A stretch of DNA of 32,155 nucleotides from Candidatus Lambdaproteobacteria bacterium RIFOXYD2_FULL_50_16 (GTDB lineage Bacteria > SAR324 > XYD2-FULL-50-16): the NCBI GenBank assembly GCA_001783695.1, contig MFNE01000012.1, forward strand, positions 6,524 through 38,678, given 5' to 3'. The notes below the pieces were generated by a model. That model did not search any database, had not been told where the DNA came from, and worked only from the letters and a program-made list of their open reading frames with translations. Shown here one piece after another: positions 22,755 to 30,617 of this stretch; position 1 is the stretch's first letter; every line of letters starts with the position of its first letter. The position numbers and the translations under genes are program-made.

Positions 22755-23360
22755 CTACTCTTCCTTTAACAACCGTCCGAAAATCGGACTGTCAAACAGG
22801 CCTTCAACCCATTGATTGGGCTTGATTAATACCTCGCTTAAGCTATTCCCATCAAATAGTTGCGCAGCTATCGCCTCACCTTTGGCCCGTATCAAGTCGC
22901 CAGGATTCACCATCGCCAAGCCAATCACCTCGCCGTCACGAAACCGGTAGTCCTCTAACCGCTGGGCACTCACACACCGCCAATCCTCGATCCACTCAAA
23001 ATCCTCGTATCCTCCAGGCAAACTAAAATGGAAGGGGTTGTAGCCCAGGTAGGTCATCTCTTTTAAACCCACCTTTAACCCAATCTCCTCCCAGGCCTCG
23101 CGCACCAAGGCTTCTTGCCCTTCACCTGCTGCCACATGGCCCCCGACGGTAGGGCCAAACTGGCCGGGGAAGTTTCTTTTCACAAAGCTCCGCTGCTGAA
23201 ACAATAACCTTAATTGGCCTTCAACCCAGGTATAAACCCAAAGGTGCATCGCTTTGTGAGGCACTCCCTCCTGGTGCGCCACCCGCCGCACCACCTGTCC
23301 GCCGGTCTTTTGGCCAGTGGGCCAGTCTAAAATATCTAAGTATTCGTCTTCAGGGTTCAT
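22755..23360 (-). CDS. Nudix hydrolase family protein with shortened Nudix box
   Basis: A 201-residue Nudix-fold protein: HLWVYTWVEGQLRLLFQQRS (39-58), FPGQFGPTVGGHVAAGE, and the Nudix box from G74 to L95 with REAWEEIGL. The catalytic-helix glutamates (REUxEE) are present. Between the first conserved E (residue 80) and RE there are six residues where the consensus GX5EX7REUXEEXGU has seven, so the loop before the helix is one residue short. The HLW...QQRS..K..FPG pattern resembles the IPP-isomerase/YfcD-like branch, but substrate is unknown. It is divergent from yjbQ, with 61 bp between starts, and convergent with the membrane protein to its left. Confidence 0.85.
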   Translation of the reverse strand: MNPEDEYLDILDWPTGQKTGGQVVRRVAHQEGVPHKAMHLWVYTWVEGQLRLLFQQRSFVKRNFPGQFGPTVGGHVAAGEGQEALVREAWEEIGLKVGLKEMTYLGYNPFHFSLPGGYEDFEWIEDWRCVSAQRLEDYRFRDGEVIGLAMVNPGDLIRAKGEAIAAQLFDGNSLSEVLIKPNQWVEGLFDSPIFGRLLKEE

Positions 23361-23421
23361 CTTTGACTTGGGAGGCAGATTGACCTAGGATTGAGGACCC
23401 AACTTTAGTTATAGGATAGGG

Positions 23422-23829
23422 ATGGCGGTCCAAGAATTCAAGCTGCAAGTGCTTACCCGTGAACACCAAGGTTTTTCCAACATTACTGGGGAGATCAACC
23501 GAATCTTGCGTGAAAAACGCTGGAATCAGGGGATTATCAACCTCTTTGTCCGCCATACCACTTGCGGGATCACGATCAACGAAAACGCCGACCCCGACGT
23601 GGTTAAGGATCTATTGGGGCGGCTTGAGGAACAGATCCCCTGGAGCCGTGGCGCGGACCTACATGGCGAAGGGAATTCGGCGGCTCACCTGAAATCAAGC
23701 CTTTTTGGCCCAAGTTTGACCATCCCCGTCTCCGGCAACCAGCTGGCCTTGGGCACTTGGCAAGGGGTCTATTTAACCGAATTTGACGGCCCCCGCACTC
23801 GCACCATACAGATCACTTTTATCCATTAG
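23422..23829 (+). CDS. YjbQ/UPF0047 family protein
   Basis: The 135-residue protein fits the YjbQ (UPF0047, TIGR00149) family end to end. The key block RHTTCGITINENADPDV (44-60) carries the family's conserved His, Cys and Asn/Glu residues; then HGEGNSAAHLKSSLFG (81-96) and LALGTWQGVYLTEFDGPR (split as 108-125) follow. E. coli YjbQ has been reported to have weak thiamin-phosphate-synthase activity in vivo, but the true role is unsettled. It is cytosolic, with no signal peptide. ATG at 23422 is preceded by a GGATAGGG purine stretch. proA follows 6 bp later. Confidence 0.93.
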   Translation: MAVQEFKLQVLTREHQGFSNITGEINRILREKRWNQGIINLFVRHTTCGITINENADPDVVKDLLGRLEEQIPWSRGADLHGEGNSAAHLKSSLFGPSLTIPVSGNQLALGTWQGVYLTEFDGPRTRTIQITFIH

Positions 23830-23835
23830 GCCCCC

Positions 23836-25131
23836 ATGTCGCCGATCACACAAAAATGCCAAGCCGCCAAATCCGCCAGCCTCCTACTTGCCCAGCAGAA
23901 CCGGCAAAAAAAGGATCAGCTGCTCCTTAAAATCGCGGAGCGTTTGCGCCAAAAGGCCGCCGCCATTGCCCAGGCGAATGCCCAAGATGTGGCCGCCGCC
24001 GCTCAAGCGGTGGACCAGGGCGAGTTAAGCCCCGCCCTCTTGGCTAGGCTCAAGCTCACCTCGGCCAAAATCGAGCAGCTTTCGGTGTACTGCGAAGAGG
24101 TTGCCAAGTTAGAGGACCCCGTCGGCCAGCGCCAGTTTGCGATGGAACTCGACAAAGGGATGGAATTAGAGCGGGTTAGCTGTCCTTTAGGGGTCTTGGC
24201 GGTGTTGTTTGAGTCTCGGCCTGAAGTGGTGGTGCAGGTTTCGGCCTTGTGTCTTAAATCAGGCAATGGGGTGATCCTCAAAGGCGGCAGTGAAGCTGCC
24301 CGTTCGAACCGGCAGTTGTATGAAATTATAGCTGAAGTAGTCAAAGAAGAAGGGCTCGAAGGGGCGGTGGGGTTGATCGAGACTCGCCAAGATGTGGCCG
24401 AGATCTTAAAAGAGGATCAATATTTAGACCTGATCATCCCTCGCGGCTCGAACGCCTTTGTCCGCCATATCCAAGAAAACAGCCTGATCCCCGTGCTGGG
24501 CCATTCAGAAGGGATTTGCAATCTCTACATCGCCGCAGATGCCAACCCAGAAATGGCCACCCAAGTGGCGATTGATTCAAAAACCGACTATCCCTCCGCT
24601 TGCAACGCGGTCGAAAATTTATTGTTTGAGCGAAGCTGCTCGGATAATTTGATCGGCCAAGTGACCGCTGGGCTTTTGGCGGCCGGGGTCGAGCTACGGG
24701 GTTGCGAGGAAACCAGAACGCGGGCCAAAGGTCTTAACCCCGCCAGTGACGAGGATTGGGACCGCGAATATTCAGAACTGATTTTGTCGGTTAAATTGGT
24801 AGAAGGATTAGACGAAGCGGTTGAATTTATAAATCAACATGGCAGCGGGCACACGGACTCGATTGTTACCTCAGACCCAAACAAAGCCGCCCAGTTTTTT
24901 GCGGCAGTGGATTCGGCCTGTGTCTTTCATAATGCGTCCACTAGGTTTTCAGACGGATTTGTTTTTGGCCTGGGCGCTGAGGTGGGCATCAGCACCAACA
25001 AAACCCACGCCCGTGGGCCGGTGGGCTTAGAGGGCTTAGTGATCTACAAATACCTTCTGCACGCAGAGGGGCAAGTTCGGGGGGCCTATTCAGGGCCTAA
25101 CGCGAAATCTTACCTGCACCGGCGACTTTAA
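23836..25131 (+). CDS. proA: Gamma-glutamyl phosphate reductase ProA
   Basis: ProA reduces gamma-glutamyl phosphate to glutamate semialdehyde with NADPH in proline synthesis. The 431-residue protein belongs to the aldehyde dehydrogenase superfamily. It has VLFESRPEVVVQVSALCLKS (124-142), GNGVILKGG, DLIIPRGSN (198-206), the active-site cysteine in SDYPSACNAVE's DYPSACNA (C256), and HNASTRFSDGFVFGLGAEVGIST near the end (split over ~375-397). Length is normal. proB is not adjacent, so the pathway genes are split. The stop codon overlaps the rnhA start by 1 nt (TAATG). Confidence 0.96.
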   Translation: MSPITQKCQAAKSASLLLAQQNRQKKDQLLLKIAERLRQKAAAIAQANAQDVAAAAQAVDQGELSPALLARLKLTSAKIEQLSVYCEEVAKLEDPVGQRQFAMELDKGMELERVSCPLGVLAVLFESRPEVVVQVSALCLKSGNGVILKGGSEAARSNRQLYEIIAEVVKEEGLEGAVGLIETRQDVAEILKEDQYLDLIIPRGSNAFVRHIQENSLIPVLGHSEGICNLYIAADANPEMATQVAIDSKTDYPSACNAVENLLFERSCSDNLIGQVTAGLLAAGVELRGCEETRTRAKGLNPASDEDWDREYSELILSVKLVEGLDEAVEFINQHGSGHTDSIVTSDPNKAAQFFAAVDSACVFHNASTRFSDGFVFGLGAEVGISTNKTHARGPVGLEGLVIYKYLLHAEGQVRGAYSGPNAKSYLHRRL

Positions 25132-25733
25132 TGGGGCGGCTTTATGATAAGGCCCAGCGGTTGGCTGAAGCCTTAGTAGATGGAGCCCCTTACGGAGGGG
25201 CGGCCCAGATTGAGGCCTTGATTGATCAAGCCCTTAGGCTTTCTGAACCTCTTGAGCGTTCTGAGACCCAAGCCTTGCCCGAGACGGGAGGGGTAATCCG
25301 TATTTGGGCCGACGGGGCCTGCGAAGGCAACCCCGGTCCTGGCGGTTGGGGCACGATTGTAGAGATCAACGGAGTGCGCCAAGAGTTATCTGGCGGAAAG
25401 GCCAAAACCACTAATAATGTGATGGAGATGACCGGGGCCTTAGAAGGGCTTAAAGCCTGCCCCAGAGGGGCCAAGGTCGAGCTGACCAGCGATTCGCAAT
25501 ATGTGGTCAAGGGAATGACCGAGTGGATTAGAGGTTGGATCAAAAAGGGATGGCGCAAGGCGGACGGCCAACCTGTAGCCAACCGGGAGCTTTGGGAAGC
25601 GTTATTAGAAGAAGTGGAAAGTCGCCAAGTTAAGTGGCTCTGGGTCAAGGGGCACGCAGGGCACCCCGAAAACGAACGTTGCGATGAACTAGCGAGGGAA
25701 GCGGTACCCGGAGCGAGTCAACGTTCCTTTTAA
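25131..25733 (+). CDS. rnhA: Ribonuclease HI with ~50-residue N-terminal extension
   Basis: RNase HI cleaves the RNA strand of RNA:DNA hybrids. The C-terminal ~145 residues carry all catalytic residues: D61 (ADGACEGNPGPGGWG), E99 (MEMTGALEGL), D121 (TSDSQYV), H175 (KGHAGHPENE) and D185 (RCDELA). The basic-loop region WIRGWIKKGWR is also present, as in E. coli RNase HI. Residues 1-~54 form an extra helical, alanine- and leucine-rich segment that is not the eukaryotic hybrid-binding domain and that I do not recognise. ATG overlaps the proA stop (TAATG). At the 3' end its stop and that of the opposing cyaA-like gene share TTAA. Confidence 0.93.
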   Translation: MGRLYDKAQRLAEALVDGAPYGGAAQIEALIDQALRLSEPLERSETQALPETGGVIRIWADGACEGNPGPGGWGTIVEINGVRQELSGGKAKTTNNVMEMTGALEGLKACPRGAKVELTSDSQYVVKGMTEWIRGWIKKGWRKADGQPVANRELWEALLEEVESRQVKWLWVKGHAGHPENERCDELAREAVPGASQRSF

Positions 25734-28558
25734 TCCTCGACCTTTTTTCGACGGGCCTTGGTTTGTTGGACCATCTCTTTTTTAAAGTGCTTGGCTAAAT
25801 CCTGCTCTTTTTTAGCTTGCTTGATCCCCCCATGGCCCGAGCGGGCGCAATTCAGATTAACCCAAAAGGCAACCCGGTCTTTGTTGAGGTCGGTAAGCCG
25901 AAACTTTTGGGCCGCAAAAAATCCCTTTATGGTCTCCGCCAAGACAGGGTGGCCCAAAAGCACCTCCCAAGCCTCGTAAAGCTGGTCTGCCTGCTCTTCT
26001 AATTCGGGGTGCTCAAAGAAGTCCATGTACCAGACCTTCATGTTGTCCCGGTACAGGATCGAAAGACTGCCAAATTCCAGCAAACTCAAACAAATAAAGA
26101 TATCGGTCACCTCCCGCTTTTTGTTTATACAGTCGCGGTAGTCATAGGTTTGGGGGACAAAATGCTCCTTGATCTGCTCAATCATCCGTACAGCCAGGTC
26201 TGGTGTCAGATAAGCGTATTCGTTGGCCGAGCGTTTGCCCAAGTTCATGTGGGCCACGGAAAACTCCACCTGGGTATGGGATTCGTAGAGGGTCCCTTTT
26301 TTGAACACACCGTAGTAACCGTTCATAATACAATGGGCGATCCCATGTAAAAAGCTAGGGTGTTCTAAGAGTACAACCTCATCAGGCAGATGTTCTAGGG
26401 CCTCGTCTGAGAAATTTTGTTTAGCGTCTCCGGCGGCTCCTTTTTGTAAGGATTTAAAAAACCATAGTTTGCGGTTTTGGTCGTAGCCGATCTGCAACCG
26501 ACCCCGGGCGACCTTGAGGTGCGTCAAAATGTCGAGCCGGACTACGTTGGGTTTGGGGTCGAAGTTGGTTTGGTAATAGTGGTACCAAATGCTGTATTCG
26601 TCACGGTTGGTTTTGTCGGTCTCTGCACTCTGCTCCACCATCCGGTTGACCCGGTTCATGCTGCCTTTAAACAGGCTTCTAAGCTCTTCTTCAAAGAGGT
26701 TGACCGCCTGCACCTCCCCCATAAAGATATGCTCAATACGCACCCGCTTGGATAGGGGGAAGGCCTTTTCTAAAAAGTGCCTTAGTACTTTGTCTCGATG
26801 GCTCATTTCCTTGCCTTTTTCTGGAGGGGCAAAGACGTCAGAGATGCGAATATGCAGCGCAAAACCAAGATCAATCGTAGCCGAGATGGCCGCTCGTTCT
26901 TCAGCACTTTCCACCGTCCGGTTGGCCTCGGAGAAGCCAATTTTAAGGGCTTTATAGCGGAGCCACCAGGGATCTTCGGTCAGTAAGGGGTACAGCTCTT
27001 CCATACGGAAAATCTCTTGGACACTTAAGCCTGCGGCAAAGTCGGCTTCCCCTAAAATCTCGTCCTCTTCCTCGCTGGTTTCTTCACCGTAAGAGACACC
27101 ATAATCGTTAAAGAATTCCTCTTCCTTTTCGTTTTCATCCGTATCTAGCGTCCCAGAGCCGGGCATTTTTTCCTCACCTGTAACAAAGGTATCAAGCTTG
27201 TGGGGATCTTTGATCAGCTCGATCATGCTGGTGTCAAAACGGCTGTCAAACAACATTTCAATACGCAGCAGGTTTAGTAGCGCTTTGGGCAGGTTTCCCG
27301 AGCTGGCTTTAAAGGACTCCCAATAAATAGCCCCGGCGTGAGCCACCATATAGGATTGAGTCAAGGGCGGGGTGCTGCCTAAATCTACCAATCGGACCCC
27401 AAAGGGGTCATATAGGTCGATAAAGTGATACCGTAAATAATTAACCAGCCGCTCATATTGATTGCGGTTGGCGTTGACCTCTGGGGGCATTAAAAAATGG
27501 ATAGGCACCATAGGTGTAAACTGAATCCCAGGCATTAACACCTCGTAGTTAAGGATCAGCTCATAAGCCGAACCAGAGGCTTCCTTTGATTCTAGGGTGG
27601 TGCCATGTTTGCCGTCGCGGTAGTCGTCGTTGGAGTAGGCGAAGAGGTAGATCTCGGCCTTGGGATATTTAGACTGGATATAGTCCTGAATCCCTTTGAT
27701 CCGCTTTTTGAGCAGGCCATCATTTTTTTGGCGTTCGGCCTTAAGGCAATACTTGCGGTGCAGGTTGACCATGGCAACTATCTCATGGATCAAATCGATT
27801 TTTTTATCCTGCTTAACTTGGAACTGCTCCCCTTTTTTAATCAATAAGGCATGATAGAGGATAGGGAAACGGCGTTTGAAGTCTTGTTTGCCCGCTGCGA
27901 CAATCTCGTTTTTAATCTTGGGGTCGCCTAGGTGTTTTTGGGTGTATTTCTTTTTAGCGGCGTAAACCCGGCCAAAGTAGTGGATCAGCCCAGTGCCAAA
28001 CTTTAAGAGGTGTTCGTCGGTTAGATCTTGTTCGCGGTATAAAAACGGGCTTAGTTCGAACTGGACTTGGAGGTCTAGGTCGCTAGTAATTTTGTGGCCG
28101 ATGGTGCCAATAGAACCTAGACTGGCTACTGAATAGATTGGTTGAAACCCTTCGGGTGCAGGCACATCGGACTTCAATTCGGCCTGGATAAAGGCCTGGA
28201 AATCGTCTTTAAACTGGCCCGAAAGTTGGTGAATCCCCTCGACCCCACAAGGAGCGCCTTCTAAGTAAAGGTTAACCTCTTTGGTGACAGGCACCTCTTT
28301 TTTGGTACCTTCGACCTTGGTTATTTCGAGGGTGGTGTAGGTGTGCTGCTTAAAGCGGGGGTTGTTGACATGTAAGAAGAAAAGGATCTCATAAAGCGCC
28401 TTCTTCATGTCGTCAGAAAAATTGGAGAAAGCCAACTTTAGCCGGGACTCATTAAAGTCCTCAAAAAAGGCTCCTCCCTTCTCTACCGAGCGGGTTAGCT
28501 CCTCTTTTTTGGCGGCCCCTAAACGAATGCTGCCAGCTATTTGGCTATAAAGAGACAA
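25730..28558 (-). CDS. Class I adenylate cyclase homologue (CyaA-like), with insertion
   Basis: This 942-residue protein resembles enterobacterial CyaA by position-by-position comparison from memory. The nucleotidyltransferase site LGSIGTIGHKITSDLDLQV (147-165) matches the CyaA form MGS..S.GQ..SSDLDIWV, with G148-S149 and the D160/D162 metal pair. AEIYLFAYSNDDYR (301-314) matches VEVSFFLIDENRF. LVDLGSTPPL and YWESFKAS..LPKALLNLLRIEML (390-436) match WLDLGGL... and Y.AVLKTLLLEAY. About 100 extra residues (roughly 170-300) lie between the first two blocks, and a very acidic linker spans ~472-507. The TTG start (28558) has GAGG 5 bp upstream, inside the end of trpA. Activity is inferred. Confidence 0.8.
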   Translation of the reverse strand: MSLYSQIAGSIRLGAAKKEELTRSVEKGGAFFEDFNESRLKLAFSNFSDDMKKALYEILFFLHVNNPRFKQHTYTTLEITKVEGTKKEVPVTKEVNLYLEGAPCGVEGIHQLSGQFKDDFQAFIQAELKSDVPAPEGFQPIYSVASLGSIGTIGHKITSDLDLQVQFELSPFLYREQDLTDEHLLKFGTGLIHYFGRVYAAKKKYTQKHLGDPKIKNEIVAAGKQDFKRRFPILYHALLIKKGEQFQVKQDKKIDLIHEIVAMVNLHRKYCLKAERQKNDGLLKKRIKGIQDYIQSKYPKAEIYLFAYSNDDYRDGKHGTTLESKEASGSAYELILNYEVLMPGIQFTPMVPIHFLMPPEVNANRNQYERLVNYLRYHFIDLYDPFGVRLVDLGSTPPLTQSYMVAHAGAIYWESFKASSGNLPKALLNLLRIEMLFDSRFDTSMIELIKDPHKLDTFVTGEEKMPGSGTLDTDENEKEEEFFNDYGVSYGEETSEEEDEILGEADFAAGLSVQEIFRMEELYPLLTEDPWWLRYKALKIGFSEANRTVESAEERAAISATIDLGFALHIRISDVFAPPEKGKEMSHRDKVLRHFLEKAFPLSKRVRIEHIFMGEVQAVNLFEEELRSLFKGSMNRVNRMVEQSAETDKTNRDEYSIWYHYYQTNFDPKPNVVRLDILTHLKVARGRLQIGYDQNRKLWFFKSLQKGAAGDAKQNFSDEALEHLPDEVVLLEHPSFLHGIAHCIMNGYYGVFKKGTLYESHTQVEFSVAHMNLGKRSANEYAYLTPDLAVRMIEQIKEHFVPQTYDYRDCINKKREVTDIFICLSLLEFGSLSILYRDNMKVWYMDFFEHPELEEQADQLYEAWEVLLGHPVLAETIKGFFAAQKFRLTDLNKDRVAFWVNLNCARSGHGGIKQAKKEQDLAKHFKKEMVQQTKARRKKVED

Positions 28559-28560
28559 GG

Positions 28561-29316
28561 TTACCTCACCGTTTTAAGGAAGGACTCAATCTTCTGGGCG
28601 CTGCCTAACTCTATCAATTTACTGCCGATTACCGCAATGTCCACCTTGCCGGTCAGAAAGCTAACATCCTCTTTGGACTTAACCCCAAACCCTAGGGCCA
28701 AGGGAAGTTTTGTCGCTTCTCGGTAACGGGCAATCTGCGCCCCAATCTCTGGACCAAAATCGGTATTAAGGCCGGTCACCCCTCTGCGTCCAACAGAGTA
28801 AACCAGCCCGGTCGATTCCCGGCCAATCAGGCTTAAGCGCTCTAGGCTGCTGGTGGGGGTCATAATCAAGACATTGGCCAAGTCCCTTTTTTTGCAAAGC
28901 TTTATCCACTGCTCGGCCTCTTCAAAAGGCAAGTCGGGTAGGATAAACCCTTTGATCCCCGCTGCCTTAGCTTGGTCCGCCATTTCAGCAAGCCCCCGAG
29001 CGTAGCAAAGGTTTAGGTAGGTCATAAATAAAAAGTTGATCCTCGGAAAGGCGTGGGCAACCTCTTTTGCAAAGGCTAAACACTGATCCACCTTGGTTCC
29101 GCCCTTAAGGCTTTGAGCATTGGCCAGGGCAATCACCGGGCCGTCAGCCGAGGGTTCAGAAAAGGGGATCTGCAACTCAACCAATTCCACCCCAGCTTGA
29201 TCCATGGCTGCTATGGCTGCGCGGTTCTCTTCAAAGCTAGGATAACCCAGCACGAGATGGGTCATCAGTAAAATGGGGGCCTTTTGTTTGGCCGCTTCTA
29301 GGTTGGCTTGCAACAT
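28561..29316 (-). CDS. trpA: Tryptophan synthase alpha subunit
   Basis: TrpA cleaves indole-3-glycerol phosphate to indole, passed to TrpB. The 251-residue TIM barrel has the catalytic E47 (ELVELQIPF) and D58 (PSADGP), corresponding to E49 and D60 of the E. coli enzyme, the GFILPDLPFEE segment, GRRGVTGLN for loop 6 (~180s) and GFGVKSKEDV for phosphate binding. The usual glycine after E-L in ELGIPFSDP is Gln here, and SDP reads SEP. The start ATG directly follows the trpB stop with no gap, so coupling is tight; the cyaA-like gene follows 2 bp after the stop. Confidence 0.95.
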   Translation of the reverse strand: MLQANLEAAKQKAPILLMTHLVLGYPSFEENRAAIAAMDQAGVELVELQIPFSEPSADGPVIALANAQSLKGGTKVDQCLAFAKEVAHAFPRINFLFMTYLNLCYARGLAEMADQAKAAGIKGFILPDLPFEEAEQWIKLCKKRDLANVLIMTPTSSLERLSLIGRESTGLVYSVGRRGVTGLNTDFGPEIGAQIARYREATKLPLALGFGVKSKEDVSFLTGKVDIAVIGSKLIELGSAQKIESFLKTVR

Positions 29317-30552
29317 CTAGCGCCCCTCATATTGTTTGGCTTTGTGGCAGATAAAATCCTTCCATTTTTGATCCCCAAAAGCGTCAGCAATGGTAAAAAT
29401 GTCTTTATCCCCTCGGCCTGAAAGGTTGATTAAGATTACTTGGTCAGGACGTAAGTTTGGAGCTTCTTTAAAGGCTTGTGCCAAGGCGTGGCTCGATTCT
29501 AAGGCGGGGATAATCCCTTCTTGTTTAACCAAAAGCCTGACCGCAGCGATAACTTCTGAATCGGTAGCTGCCTCAAAACGGACTTGGCCGGTCTTTTGGT
29601 AGTTCGCTAAAATCGGGCTCACCCCTACATAATCGAGCCCAGCGGCGACCGAATGGGTGTCTTTCATTTGCCCGTCTTGATCTTGTAAGAAAACAGTTTT
29701 GTATCCACAAATCCCCACCTTGCCATCTGGACTCGCCAACCGGGCGGCGTGTTGGCCACTTAAAAGACCTTTACCCCCAGCCTCGACCCCGACCAGTTCC
29801 ACCCCTGGCTGGTCTATAAAGCCACTGAAAATCCCCATGGCATTCGATCCTCCGCCTACACAGGCGTAAACCCGGTCTGGCTGTTTACCGGCCAGGGTTT
29901 GGATTTGGGTCTTGGCCTCATCGCCGATGATGGATTGCAGCCAGGAAACTAATTCTGGGAAAGGATAAGGACCACAAGCGGTGCCTAAGCAATAATGGGT
30001 GTCGTCCATCCGCCCTGTCCAGTCGCGGAAGGCCTCGTTAATGGCGTCCTTGAGGGTTTGACTGCCATCGGTCACAGGGATCACTTCGGCGCCCAGTTGC
30101 TCCATCCAAAAGACGTTGGGCCGCTGCCGTTCGACATCCTCGGCACCCATGTAAATCCGGCATTCAAAACCAAACTTGGCGGCCATGGTGGCAGTAGCCA
30201 CGCCATGTTGCCCGGCACCGGTTTCAGCGATCACCCGCGTTTTGCCCATGCGTTTGACCAAGAGCCCTTGGCCCATAACATTGTTGGCTTTGTGGGCTCC
30301 TGTATGGTTGAGGTCTTCGCGCTTAAGATAAATCTGCGCCCCCCCTAATTTGTGGGTGAGGTTAGCCGCAAAGGTAACCGGCGTTGGGCGGCCTGAATAC
30401 TCAGCCATCAGGGCCTTGTACTCCGCCCAAAAGGCCGGGTCTTGGCGGGCTTTTAGGTAATGTTCGGTAAGGTGGTCAAAGGTGGCTTTTAAAATCTCAG
30501 GGATAAACTGACCCCCAAATTCGCCAAAATATCCGGTTTTTTGTTGCATCAC
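29317..30552 (-). CDS. trpB: Tryptophan synthase beta subunit
   Basis: TrpB joins indole and serine to make tryptophan with PLP. The 411-residue protein has the PLP lysine K88 (HTGAHKANN), the catalytic glutamate E110 (AETGAGQHG), the PLP-phosphate loop GGGSNAMG (233-240), GACGPYPFPE-like TACGPYPFPE and HSVAAGLDYVGVSP for the COMM region, and NLSGRGDKD at the C-terminus. It is the common TrpB1 form that pairs with TrpA. GTG at 30552 and ATG at 30549 are both possible; AAGGGG stands 8 bp before the GTG. The 65 bp to folC contain no visible Trp-rich leader, so attenuation of the enterobacterial kind is not evident. Confidence 0.97.
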   Translation of the reverse strand: MMQQKTGYFGEFGGQFIPEILKATFDHLTEHYLKARQDPAFWAEYKALMAEYSGRPTPVTFAANLTHKLGGAQIYLKREDLNHTGAHKANNVMGQGLLVKRMGKTRVIAETGAGQHGVATATMAAKFGFECRIYMGAEDVERQRPNVFWMEQLGAEVIPVTDGSQTLKDAINEAFRDWTGRMDDTHYCLGTACGPYPFPELVSWLQSIIGDEAKTQIQTLAGKQPDRVYACVGGGSNAMGIFSGFIDQPGVELVGVEAGGKGLLSGQHAARLASPDGKVGICGYKTVFLQDQDGQMKDTHSVAAGLDYVGVSPILANYQKTGQVRFEAATDSEVIAAVRLLVKQEGIIPALESSHALAQAFKEAPNLRPDQVILINLSGRGDKDIFTIADAFGDQKWKDFICHKAKQYEGR

Positions 30553-30617
30553 TAAATTAGCCCCTTAGTTCAGGAGGTTGAATTCTGCCATGATAGGCAG
30601 GCTTTGGCAATAAAGCT

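Noticed and set aside
30553-30617. Possible trp leader peptide or attenuator before trpB
   Set aside because: No small frame with tandem Trp codons and no hairpin followed by a T-run; only a short CTGCC/GGCAG stem and the palindrome ATAAAGCTTTAT at the folC end.
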